Positions 20,914 to 29,169 of a stretch of DNA of 64,000 nt are shown piece by piece (within the stretch, counting starts at the first letter, position 1; every line of letters begins with the position of its first letter). Location: NCBI GenBank assembly GCA_026985075.1, contig JALSQX010000067.1, forward strand, positions 186,001-250,000, read 5' to 3'. The notes below the pieces were generated by a model that worked only from the letters and a program-made list of their open reading frames with translations, was not told the DNA's origin and did no database searches. The position numbers and the translations under genes are program-made. This DNA is from Blastocatellia bacterium. Lineage in GTDB: Bacteria > Acidobacteriota > Blastocatellia > HR10 > J050.

Positions 20914-21834
20914 TCAACCTTCGGGACGCTCGTCCGTCTCCCCCTCACCTGCCTGGACCACCTTAATGAAAATATCCTCCAGTGGCGTCGTCGCCCGCTC
21001 AAATGACTCCACCTCCGCTCCCACCTGGAGCATCCACGCGAGGAAGTCACGGGGCCGCACATCGTCATTCAGGTACACTCTCATCGTGCCATTCTCGGGC
21101 ACAGCGCGGGCGATGAGCGGACAGCGACGGTAGTCCACCGCAGCGCGAACGAGGACGGCATTATCCGAATACCGACGCTTGATCTCATCAAGATGTCCAT
21201 ATAATACGCGTCGTCCCCGATGAATCATGAACACGCGCTCGCACAGCGTCTCCACCAGTGCCATTTGATGCGTGGAGAGCAACACAGTCTTGCCCGCCGC
21301 CGCTTGCTCCCGAATCACGGTGCTGACCATTCGCGTGTTGACCGGATCGAGACCGGTGAACGGTTCGTCGAGAATGAGGATCTCCGGATCCCCCACCAAC
21401 GTGGCGACCAGTTGGACCTTCTGCTGGTTTCCTTTGGAGAGCTCTCCGACTTTCTTGTCCTTCATCTCCATCAAGCCCAGGCGCTCCAACCAAGTCAATG
21501 CGCTCTGGCGCGCTCGGGTGGGGGTCGCTCCTTTCAATCGAGCGAAATATTCGAGCACCGAGAGGACCTTCTGGCGGGTGTAGAGACCACGCTCTTCCGG
21601 CAGGTACCCGATCTGTTCTTTGACGCGCTCGGTGAGCTGTTGACCGAAGATCTCGATTCTCCCGGCATCCGGGCGGATGATGTCCATGATCATCCGAATC
21701 ATCGTCGTCTTCCCCGCCCCATTAGGACCCAATAGTCCAAAAACCTCTCCCCGCTCAACATCGAGCGACACATCATCTACAGCCACCAGCGAATCGAACG
21801 ATTTTCGCACTCCTCTGAGGGAGATGGCCGTCAT
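20914..21834 (-). CDS. ABC exporter ATP-binding protein (NatA-like)
   Basis: ATPase subunit partnering the ABC-2 permease, 306 residues. Walker A is GPNGAGKTT, the Q-loop is in IGYLPEERGLY, the signature is LSKGNQQK, Walker B is LILDEPFTGLD and the H-loop is LSTHQM. The EERGLY and SKGNQQKV variants are typical of the NatA branch. A C-terminal domain of about 85 residues (DUF4162-like) follows. The ATG at 21834 is preceded by GAGGAGCGTGAGG. Confidence 0.9.
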   Translation of the reverse strand: MTAISLRGVRKSFDSLVAVDDVSLDVERGEVFGLLGPNGAGKTTMIRMIMDIIRPDAGRIEIFGQQLTERVKEQIGYLPEERGLYTRQKVLSVLEYFARLKGATPTRARQSALTWLERLGLMEMKDKKVGELSKGNQQKVQLVATLVGDPEILILDEPFTGLDPVNTRMVSTVIREQAAAGKTVLLSTHQMALVETLCERVFMIHRGRRVLYGHLDEIKRRYSDNAVLVRAAVDYRRCPLIARAVPENGTMRVYLNDDVRPRDFLAWMLQVGAEVESFERATTPLEDIFIKVVQAGEGETDERPEG

Positions 21835-21840
21835 CCTCAC

Positions 21841-22090
21841 GCTCCTCTTCGAGGGGACCGAGAATCAGGATATCGACCAGATGTTCAAGGGAATGCCCAC
21901 CCCACGCCCAGCATCAAAACCCGCTCGGATATCTCCGATGAACATAAGGCGGTGCAAGCTGGCAGCGGCTTCATTTTCATCCCTCGTGGCGCGTTGTTGC
22001 CCATGGGCGATCCCCTCGACGTCGAACGTCGCCTCCCTACGACCACCGCTGAGTCGGTGGAGATGATGGGCACGGCTCGCTGAGGGCGAC
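21841..22090. other. 250-base gap between ABC gene pairs
   Basis: Open frames exist here (for example 21865-22098 on the - strand), but none has a family resemblance or a convincing start. I see no clear promoter or terminator. Confidence 0.3.
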
Positions 22091-23335
22091 TCACTCATAT
22101 CGTAACGCCTCCACGGGATCCAAGCGCGCCGCCTTCACTGCCGGCCAGAGCCCGAAGAATAATCCCACGCCGGCGGAGACGGCCAGTCCGGCCACCGGCG
22201 CCCAGAAGGGGACATACGTGGGCATAATGGTCTTCAGGATCAGGCTGAGCCCCCATCCGAGGATGATGCCGAGAACGCCACCCAACCCCGTCAACACCAT
22301 CGCCTCGATCAAGAATTGCCAGGTGATGTTGCTCCGCCGGGCGCCAATCGCTTTGCGGATGCCGATCTCCCGCGTCCGCTCGGTCACCGAGACCAACATA
22401 ATGTTCATCACGCCGATGCCTCCCACCAGGAGAGCGACGCTGGCGATGGAGATCATGAGCACGAACACGCCGAAGGTGATCTGGTTGATGTCGCGCTGAA
22501 TCGATTCCGGCGTCGAGATGGCGAAATTGTTGGGTTGATCGGCGGGCACAGCCCGGCGCCGCCGCAATAGTTCGGTGATCTCATCCACCGCCTGGTCAAC
22601 CTTTCCCGGGCGCGCTTCGGCCAGAATCCACCGCACTTCTTCCTGAGGATACATCTTCTGTAGCGTGAACAGGGGGATGTAGATCACCTTGTTGAGCCCG
22701 CTGGAGGATTCATCGCCAGCGAGGAGATTCTCTTGCCGTTCGAGAACCCCGATGATGGTGAACATTTTTTTGTTGATTTCCAGTTGTTTCCCCAGGGGGT
22801 TCAGTTGCGGAAACAGCGTCTCGGCAATATACGAACCCACCACGCACACGCGCTGACGATGGAGATTCTCCGAATCAGTGAAAAACCGCCCCTGGCTCAC
22901 CTGAACGTTGCTCACCCGTTCGTAGGCCGGGAGCGTCCCCTGGACGTCCACGGCATACAACTCCTGATCGCGATAGCGGACGATGCTCAGGCTCTGGAGC
23001 GCGGGCAACCTCATGATGGGCACGGCCACGGCGACCGACGGGCAGTATTCGGCGATGGCCAGCGCATCCTCATAGGTCAACGGCGGGCGTCGGCGCTCTT
23101 CAGCCGTCGCGCGCCGTAAGCGTACGCCGGGGCTGAATTTATGGATGAAAATGGCGCGGGTGCCAAACGATTCGATCGATCGTTCGATTTGCGATTCGAT
23201 CCCCACAATGAACGCCACCATGAGCATGACCGTCACCACACCGATGATCACCCCCAGAACGGTCAAGAAGGCGCGCAATTTATTGGCGGCGACGGCGCCC
23301 AAGGCCATCTTGAAATCCTCGTAAATCTCCTGCAT
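22091..23335 (-). CDS. MacB/FtsX-type ABC transporter permease
   Basis: Membrane protein of 414 residues of the mechanotransmission (type VII) ABC class. The N-terminal helix NKLRAFLTVLGVIIGVVTVMLMV (about 19-41) is the MacB_PCD hallmark. A periplasmic domain of about 220 residues follows. Three C-terminal helices make the FtsX domain, with the conserved VTERTREIGIRKAIGARR cytoplasmic segment. It is the second of two adjacent permeases (6-base gap). No MacB-type ATPase or membrane-fusion partner is adjacent; the nearest ATPase is of the NatA class. Confidence 0.88.
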   Translation of the reverse strand: MQEIYEDFKMALGAVAANKLRAFLTVLGVIIGVVTVMLMVAFIVGIESQIERSIESFGTRAIFIHKFSPGVRLRRATAEERRRPPLTYEDALAIAEYCPSVAVAVPIMRLPALQSLSIVRYRDQELYAVDVQGTLPAYERVSNVQVSQGRFFTDSENLHRQRVCVVGSYIAETLFPQLNPLGKQLEINKKMFTIIGVLERQENLLAGDESSSGLNKVIYIPLFTLQKMYPQEEVRWILAEARPGKVDQAVDEITELLRRRRAVPADQPNNFAISTPESIQRDINQITFGVFVLMISIASVALLVGGIGVMNIMLVSVTERTREIGIRKAIGARRSNITWQFLIEAMVLTGLGGVLGIILGWGLSLILKTIMPTYVPFWAPVAGLAVSAGVGLFFGLWPAVKAARLDPVEALRYE

Positions 23336-23341
23336 ACGCTT

Positions 23342-24568
23342 TCACTCGAACCGCAGTGATTCGACAGGATCCAGTCCCGCCGCCCGATACGCCGGATAGA
23401 CTCCGGAGAACAATCCCACCGTGGCCGAAATCACCAAGGCCGCCACCGTCCAGCCGAGCGGCAGAGCGACGGGCAAGCCTAATTGCCACGCCACCAGCCG
23501 TCCGCCCAGGTAGGCGAGCCCCATCCCGATGAGTCCCCCAATGGTGGATAAGGTCACCGATTCGGACAAGAATTGCATCAAGATGTCTCCCCGACGCGCG
23601 CCCACCGATTTACGGATTCCGATCTCACGGGTGCGCTCAGCCACCGAGACCAACATGATATTCATGATGACGATCCCGCCTACCACCAGAGCGATGGACG
23701 CCACCCCGATGATGGCAATCTGAATCGTGCGCGTCACGCTCTGGTAAAAATTATTGATCGCCTCTGAGGTCAGAATGCCGAAATTATCCGGCTCATGATA
23801 TTTCAAGTGACGGCGATTGCGCAGAACCACTCGCACCTCGTCGACGGCCTTATCGATGGCATCGGCGCTGATGGCGGCGACCCGAATGGAAATAGACCCC
23901 CGGGTCCCGTACAGCTTCTCGAAGGTGGAGATGGGAATGACGACGAAATTATCCTGTGGTTGTCCCAGCATCGTTCCCATCTCTTCGGCGACCCCCACAA
24001 TGCGGAACGGCAATCCGCTCAGCTTGATTTCCTTCCCAAGGGGATCAATCCCGGGAAAGAACTCCTTGACGATGTCGGCGCCCACAAAACAGGCGGTACG
24101 GTTATGTTGCTCCTCTTCTCGAGAAATATATCGCCCTTCGGCCACGTGGATATTGTCAATTTCGACCATGTTATAGGAGACCCCGCGAATGACGACGTCT
24201 TGAAGCACCCGCGATCCATACTTCACCGCACCTTGCGTCGACTTCAGGGCGGCGGCGTCCCGCACGTATCGCCGTCGCGGATTGGAGAGAATGGCCTCCA
24301 GATCCTCGTAGGTGATGTCTTTGTTCTGCTTGGCTGCCTGGATGAACTCCTCCAGACTGGTGATGAGCCCAAATCGACTCACCAGGAAGGCGTTGGACCC
24401 CAAGTCGGCCACCTGCTCTTTGAAGTACGCATTGAATCCTTCCACCAGCATCACCACGATGATCACAGCAGCCACACCGATGATGACCCCGAGGAGCGTC
24501 AGAAACGAACGCAGTTTATGGGCCCAAATGGCGTCCAGCGCTATTTTGGTTGTCTCAATGACGCTCAT
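23342..24568 (-). CDS. MacB/FtsX-type ABC transporter permease
   Basis: 408 residues from the ATG at 24568; a longer frame to 24781 has a non-homologous head and is rejected. The layout is the same as its neighbour: N-terminal helix HKLRSFLTLLGVIIGVAAVIIVVM, a periplasmic MacB_PCD domain, and an FtsX domain with VAERTREIGIRKSVGARR and three helices. The two paralogues differ in sequence, so they probably form a heterodimer. The ribosome-binding site is weak. Confidence 0.88.
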   Translation of the reverse strand: MSVIETTKIALDAIWAHKLRSFLTLLGVIIGVAAVIIVVMLVEGFNAYFKEQVADLGSNAFLVSRFGLITSLEEFIQAAKQNKDITYEDLEAILSNPRRRYVRDAAALKSTQGAVKYGSRVLQDVVIRGVSYNMVEIDNIHVAEGRYISREEEQHNRTACFVGADIVKEFFPGIDPLGKEIKLSGLPFRIVGVAEEMGTMLGQPQDNFVVIPISTFEKLYGTRGSISIRVAAISADAIDKAVDEVRVVLRNRRHLKYHEPDNFGILTSEAINNFYQSVTRTIQIAIIGVASIALVVGGIVIMNIMLVSVAERTREIGIRKSVGARRGDILMQFLSESVTLSTIGGLIGMGLAYLGGRLVAWQLGLPVALPLGWTVAALVISATVGLFSGVYPAYRAAGLDPVESLRFE

Positions 24569-24695
24569 GGATGAAAAATCGTAACATCGATCTTCATAAC
24601 TCGTCCAGTGAAACGATGTTCGAGGGCCGAGGGTTTCACCTTTTCTCGCCCGGGAGTCAATGGAGAGCAACAGGAGACCCAGGATGAAAAAGAGA

Positions 24696-24724
24696 TTGAT
24701 CGGGTTTTCGCTTTTGGGTATTAT
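24696..24724 (+). promoter_or_regulatory. Sigma-70 promoter for the PII-like/antiporter operon
   Basis: TTGATC at 24696-24701, a 17-base spacer and TATTAT at 24719-24724. Transcription would start near 24731, 45 bases before the PII-like gene. Confidence 0.65.
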
Positions 24725-24775
24725 CATAGGGGTCTTGTGAGTGATCAGGGGGAATCGGGCTAGTGAGAGCGTGAT

Positions 24776-25126
24776 ATGCACTTATTAGTGATTTTTTTGG
24801 CAGAGTCAGAACTGTTGGGAGAAATCTTTCAAGCCCTCCAGCAGATCGGGATCCGGCGGGCGACGTTGGTCGAGAGCGTCGGCCTGCGGCGCGCCATGAG
24901 CGAAGAGAACGTCCCGCTGATTGCCTCCCTGCACCACCTGCTTCGCCGCGATGAGTACCCTAATGTCACGCTCTTCATCGTCGTGGAAACCGAGCAAAAA
25001 GCGCAACAGGCGATCAGCATCGTCGACGAACTCGTCGGCGGATTGGAGAATCCCAACACGGGCTTAGCATTCACAATCCCTATTTACAATGTGACGGGAT
25101 TCATTCCCGACTCCGAGCGATCCTGA
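24776..25126 (+). CDS. PII-like (GlnB-fold) signalling protein
   Basis: 116-residue alpha/beta protein with a PII-like beta-alpha-beta-beta-alpha-beta pattern: an N-terminal strand LLVIFL, a helix with LLGEIFQALQQIGI, strands ATLVESVG and NVTLFIVVE, a helix KAQQAISIVDELVGGL, and a final strand. The canonical PII T-loop uridylylation motif is absent, so regulation by GlnD is not expected. It starts the operon with two cation/proton antiporters, eight bases before the first, so it probably gates or senses for them. The ligand is unknown. Confidence 0.65.
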   Translation: MHLLVIFLAESELLGEIFQALQQIGIRRATLVESVGLRRAMSEENVPLIASLHHLLRRDEYPNVTLFIVVETEQKAQQAISIVDELVGGLENPNTGLAFTIPIYNVTGFIPDSERS

Positions 25127-25133
25127 AAACCCC

Positions 25134-26390
25134 ATGAAAGGCATCATCGGGTTAATTATCATCACCGTCGTCGGCTACCTGAGTGCTCATTTTTTGTTTG
25201 AGCGCCTCAGTCGACGCTTCCTCCTCGTTTCGGGGATTGAGTATATTCTGCTCGGCGTGGTCATCGGGCCTCGGGGACTGAACTTCCTCACCCCTGAAAT
25301 GGTCACGCAGTTGAGTCCCATCTTCAGTCTGGGAGTAGGATGGATCGGCCTGCTGTTTGGGATGCAGGTACGCTTTCGCCGTCTGCGACGGCTCGATCCG
25401 GCCTACTTTTGGATCACCCTCATCGAAGCGATGACCACGTTCGTCATCGTAGGGGGATTCTTCGGCCTCGCTTTCTGGTACGGACTGGGCGGCCGCGGCC
25501 AATGGTCGATGCTGATCCCCGCCGCTTATGTTCTCGGAACCACAGCCATGGTGACGGCCCCCTCGGCGGTGGCTCTCGTCAAATTGCGTTTCCGCGGCCA
25601 TCGTTACCACGTGACCCACACCCTGCAGCACGTCATCGGCTTCAACAATCTTCTGGGCATCATTGTGTTCGGCTTCTTGTTTTGCTTCATTCATGTGGGG
25701 GAAACCGCGGGCATTCGACCGCTCACCGCCGTGGAATGGATCAACCTCTCGGTCATGCTCGGCATCTTGCTGGGCATTCTGTTCCACCTTCTGGTACGAC
25801 GCGAGCATGATGAGAATGAGTTGCTGCTGGCGCTCATCGGCATCGTCGTCTATGGCAGTGGGATCGCCTATTACCTCCATCTCTCGCCGCTGTTCCTCAA
25901 CTTGATTGTGGGCATCGTGCTGACCAACCTTTCGCCCCTGCGCCGACTGCTCTACGAGACGCTGCACTCTACGGAACGGCCTTTCTTCATCATCTTTCTC
26001 ATCTTCGTGGGAGCGATGTGGAACATCCATGCCGTGTGGGGGTATCTGCTCGTCCCGGCTTATATTCTGGTTCGGATGGCGGCAAAATTTCTCGGTGGCT
26101 ATCTCGCCTACCTGAGCATTGAAAAGAAGCGATTATTGGTTCCCAACGTCGGATGGGGACTTCTTTCCCAGGGGGGTGTAGCCCTCGCGCTAGTGGTCAA
26201 TTATCAGCAAGTCTACCAGAATCGGTTCACCGATCTCGTCGTCTGTTGCATCCTCGTCTCTGTGATCATCAACGAGCTGATGAGTCCACGCCTGGCGCGA
26301 GATTTCCTCGCCGACCTCGGGGAGATCACCCTCCCTACGGCCGATACTGGGCTCCAGGAACGAACGCCCACGCCGACGAGCCCATCCTGA
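25134..26390 (+). CDS. Cation/proton antiporter (CPA family), first of two
   Basis: Integral membrane protein of 418 residues with about 12 hydrophobic segments, starting with IIGLIIITVVGYLSAHFLF. Features of the Na+/H+ or K+/H+ exchanger superfamily are visible: an early VVIGPRGLNFL segment, a glycine-rich LGVGWIGLLFGMQVRF helix and a TAMVTAPSAVALVKL segment in the core. No C-terminal TrkA-N or TrkA-C domain is attached, unlike KefB/KefC. The PII-like protein upstream could supply the regulatory function. Confidence 0.82.
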   Translation: MKGIIGLIIITVVGYLSAHFLFERLSRRFLLVSGIEYILLGVVIGPRGLNFLTPEMVTQLSPIFSLGVGWIGLLFGMQVRFRRLRRLDPAYFWITLIEAMTTFVIVGGFFGLAFWYGLGGRGQWSMLIPAAYVLGTTAMVTAPSAVALVKLRFRGHRYHVTHTLQHVIGFNNLLGIIVFGFLFCFIHVGETAGIRPLTAVEWINLSVMLGILLGILFHLLVRREHDENELLLALIGIVVYGSGIAYYLHLSPLFLNLIVGIVLTNLSPLRRLLYETLHSTERPFFIIFLIFVGAMWNIHAVWGYLLVPAYILVRMAAKFLGGYLAYLSIEKKRLLVPNVGWGLLSQGGVALALVVNYQQVYQNRFTDLVVCCILVSVIINELMSPRLARDFLADLGEITLPTADTGLQERTPTPTSPS

Positions 26391-26409
26391 GCACATCGAT
26401 CGATCAAAT

Positions 26410-27738
26410 ATGCGTCAAATCGTCATCCTGGCACTACTCTTTTTTATCACCTACGCGCTCCAATTCCTCCAATGGGGGAGTGAGAGCGAACTCAATCCCA
26501 AATCCATGGCCAGTCTGGGCTTCATCCTCCTCGCCGCCTACGTGGCGGGCGATTTTTTTGCTCGGTTCAAACTCCCCAAGATTTCTGGCTATATCGTTAC
26601 GGGGATTATCTGTGGCCCCTATGTGATCAATCTGCTCTCCAAAGGGGTGGTCAGCGATCTGCGCGTCCTGGATGATCTCGCCTTGGGATTGATCGCGTTG
26701 ACGGCAGGCGGTGAGCTCAAACTGACGGCATTGAGGCGAGGCCTGAAGAGCGTCCTGTACATCATCGGCTTTCAAGTCATCGTCGTATTCACCGGCGTCA
26801 CGGCATGCGTATTAATGGCTCGACCACTGCTTCCCTTTCTTTCCCAGAGCCCGCTCTCGACGACGATCGCCGCAGCGCTCTGCTTTGGCATTACAGCGGT
26901 CGCCAAATCCCCAGCCTCGACAATCGCCATCATTACGGAGACCAAAGCGCGTGGTGTTGTGACCGAACGCGTTCTCAGTATCACCGTCATTAAAGACGTG
27001 CTCGTGGTCATCGCTTTTGCCTTCATCCTCTCGATCGCCAAACGCCTCTCTGTGGAACCGACCATCGGGCAGGGCGCGGTCACTGCCGTGTTCACTGAGG
27101 TCGCCGCCTCATTACTGATGGGAGCCGTCTTGGGCGCTTTGACCGTCTTTTACATCAAGTACATCAACGCCGAAATGCTGTTATTCATCATCGGGCTCGT
27201 TTTTGCGGGCACGGCCTTCGCCCATTGGCTGGAACTGGAAGCCATTTTGATGTTCATGGTTGCCGGATTCGTGGTGGAGAACTTCTCCTCCCACGGTCAG
27301 GCGCTCATCGAGACGATCGAACGCGCGTCATTGCCCGTTTACGTCGTCTTCTTCGCCATTGCCGGAGCAGATATCAATATACCCGTCCTGCGCCAAACCC
27401 TGCTGGTCGCCTCCATCCTGGTGGCCGTTCGGCTCCTCACCACGTATCTGGGGACCTTCCTGGGCAGTGTCCTCGCCGGGGACCCTCCCCCGGTTCGACG
27501 TTATGCCTGGATGGGATTCATCACCCAGGCGGGGGTCTCGCTGGGATTGGCCACCATTGTTGAGCAGACCTTCCCGAGCTGGGGCCCTCACTTCAAGACG
27601 CTCATCGTCGCTACCATCGCCATGAATCAGATCATCGGTCCCATTGCTTTCAAACTGGCCTTGGATCAGTCCGGCGAGACCGAGGTAGCGCGTGAGCGAA
27701 CGTTGACTCTGGCCGAACAACCGGCACCCGGACCGTAA
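26410..27738 (+). CDS. Cation/proton antiporter (CPA family), second of two
   Basis: 442-residue membrane protein with about 12-13 helices, starting 19 bases after the first antiporter. The FKLPKISGYIVTGIICGPYVINLL segment and the LTAGGELKLTALRR and GITAVAKSPASTIAIITE stretches match the CPA2 core. It has only a short cytoplasmic tail. The pair may work as a heteromeric exchanger or as two separate exchangers; the sequence alone does not decide the ion (Na+ or K+). Confidence 0.82.
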   Translation: MRQIVILALLFFITYALQFLQWGSESELNPKSMASLGFILLAAYVAGDFFARFKLPKISGYIVTGIICGPYVINLLSKGVVSDLRVLDDLALGLIALTAGGELKLTALRRGLKSVLYIIGFQVIVVFTGVTACVLMARPLLPFLSQSPLSTTIAAALCFGITAVAKSPASTIAIITETKARGVVTERVLSITVIKDVLVVIAFAFILSIAKRLSVEPTIGQGAVTAVFTEVAASLLMGAVLGALTVFYIKYINAEMLLFIIGLVFAGTAFAHWLELEAILMFMVAGFVVENFSSHGQALIETIERASLPVYVVFFAIAGADINIPVLRQTLLVASILVAVRLLTTYLGTFLGSVLAGDPPPVRRYAWMGFITQAGVSLGLATIVEQTFPSWGPHFKTLIVATIAMNQIIGPIAFKLALDQSGETEVARERTLTLAEQPAPGP

Positions 27739-27836
27739 CCGCTCCTGCCACCACCGAGATCATGAACATTCTGAACGAAAGTCTGGCTTGGACCGTCGAA
27801 GCTGATGATGAGGCGAGGAAAAGAGAGACAGTGAGG

Positions 27837-28133
27837 TCAGCGCTTTTTGAGATGCCAGACGACCTTCCCGACAATATCATCCCGATGAATCGCCCCAAAT
27901 CGCCGACTATCGATACTGTGACCATGCGTTCCCACGACGTATACGTCGCCCGTTTGTGGCACACAACGCTCAACCCTCTTGATCATCAGGCCATAGACGG
28001 GATGCTTGAAGACGATGACGTCACCGGGTCGGATCGAACCGAACAGGAAAGGGATTTTGGACACCACCACAAAATCCCCTTCCTGATAAACCGGATACAG
28101 GCTCTGGCCGGTAATCTTAACCAGCTTGATCAT
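27837..28133 (-). CDS. sodX: Nickel superoxide dismutase maturation protease (S26-like)
   Basis: Small LexA/signal-peptidase-type serine protease of 98 residues that removes the leader of NiSOD so that its N-terminal His can bind nickel. The Ser-Lys dyad is visible: S11 in ITGQSLYP and K52 in LMIKRV. RPGDVIVFKHP and a closing DDIVGKVVW strand are also typical of S26 proteins. The start ATG overlaps the sodN stop in an ATGA arrangement (28130-28133), so the two are translationally coupled. The size and the partner gene together make the call strong. Confidence 0.88.
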   Translation of the reverse strand: MIKLVKITGQSLYPVYQEGDFVVVSKIPFLFGSIRPGDVIVFKHPVYGLMIKRVERCVPQTGDVYVVGTHGHSIDSRRFGAIHRDDIVGKVVWHLKKR

Positions 28134-28633
28134 GACAGGACCGGATAGACGACCTCTTCCTCCGGCTTGTAAGGGGCCTTGGCGCGTTTGGTGGCGATGC
28201 CTTTGGTTTCCCAGAAAATCTCGGCGAATCGATTGACCGCCTGGAGCAGCTCCACGGCCGTCTCCCGGCTCGTCGTTTGCCGACATTTGGAGCCGAGTTT
28301 CATGATCTTGTTGGTCAGCTCGTGAAGCTCGGGGTACTTCTGAACGTGTTCGGGTTTGATATAATCGCCCCAGATGATGCGTACCTCATGTTTGCAGAGC
28401 TCCGCATGTTGCTCTTTGACGGCAATGTAACGGGCCATGCTGTTGTGGAATTCCATGTCCTGCTGACCGTGTTCTTTGACCAGCTCATTCATGAGATCGA
28501 TCATGCGGATGACGGTGAGAGCGGCCAATTGCGCATGATGGGGATCATAGATCCCACACGGGATATCGCAATGCGCTTTGGCTCGCTCGAAGGGAAATCG
28601 CCGATCCAGTTTCTCAATGAGCTCGTAAATCAT
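28130..28633 (-). CDS. sodN: Nickel-containing superoxide dismutase precursor
   Basis: Converts superoxide to oxygen and peroxide with a nickel centre. The precursor has 167 residues. A 20-residue leader ends in ERAKA, and the mature protein begins HCDIPCGIYD. H21, C22 and C26 of the precursor are the nickel ligands (mature H1, C2, C6) of the Ni-hook. The rest is the four-helix bundle of NiSOD. The ATG at 28633 follows AAGGAGG. sodX, the leader-removing protease, overlaps the 3' end. A longer frame to 29197 is only an open reading frame without homology. Confidence 0.95.
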   Translation of the reverse strand: MIYELIEKLDRRFPFERAKAHCDIPCGIYDPHHAQLAALTVIRMIDLMNELVKEHGQQDMEFHNSMARYIAVKEQHAELCKHEVRIIWGDYIKPEHVQKYPELHELTNKIMKLGSKCRQTTSRETAVELLQAVNRFAEIFWETKGIATKRAKAPYKPEEEVVYPVLS

Positions 28634-28675
28634 AGTGACCTCCTTTTCGGGTGGATGACAAAGCTCCTCGATGAT

Positions 28676-28696
28676 CTCACGTCTCGTCAGCGTGAG
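28676..28696 (-). promoter_or_regulatory. Inverted repeat at the sodN transcription start (candidate operator)
   Basis: CTCACG at 28676-28681 and CGTGAG at 28691-28696 are a perfect 6-bp dyad with a 9-base spacer. It covers the predicted transcription start of sodN (about 28694). It does not look like the known Nur box, so the regulator is unidentified. Confidence 0.4.
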
Positions 28697-28700
28697 CGTT

Positions 28701-28729
28701 ATCATATCCAGATGCCCCATTGTTGTCAA
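28701..28729 (-). promoter_or_regulatory. Sigma-70 promoter for sodN-sodX
   Basis: On the - strand, TTGACA (28729-28724), a 17-base spacer and TATGAT (28706-28701). It matches the consensus in 11 of 12 positions with ideal spacing, and gives a leader of about 60 bases before the sodN start at 28633. Confidence 0.82.
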
Positions 28730-29169
28730 GATAGCCGTCCGGCGTGCCAGTTGAAGGTTGAGAGCCCCCAAGAGGAGGCAGAGAAGGTCTGAGGCACACC
28801 CACCGAGACACCGCCCCTCACCCTCACAAACCCTGAAAGGGCGACATAGCTCATTGGCGCGAGCTCGAGGCGACCGACGTCGGGTTGACATACCGGCCCT
28901 CGCCGCTCCGGGGAAACGGCCTCTTCCTATCGTCAGCCCGCTACCTCGACAACGAACTCCATCTAGGCTACATTTGTCCCCGATGAGAATGACCGGACGG
29001 CATGACATCCGGCGGCCGAAACACGATCGGGGCGGACTGGTGCTACCCTCATACTCTTTCATGAGGGTTGCATGGATCGACTTCGCCAGACTCTTCGAAG
29101 AGAAGAAGCGGCCGCGCCGCCCGACGGTGTTCTCCTTCAAATCCAAGCCCATCGCAGGAGAGTGAATCC
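28730..29169. other. 440-base gap between divergent sodN and the sugar dehydrogenase
   Basis: No supported gene. A weak + strand promoter candidate is TCGACA at 28946-28951, 17 bases, TACATT at 28969-28974. A TTGACA at 28885 has no -10 box at the right distance. Confidence 0.3.

Noticed and set aside
21865-22098. Small open frame between the NatA-like and FtsX-like genes
   Set aside because: No ribosome-binding site, no homology and it overlaps the stop of the neighbouring permease.
28885-28890. TTGACA as -35 of a promoter for the sugar dehydrogenase
   Set aside because: The sequence 16-19 bases downstream is GC-rich and has no -10 box.
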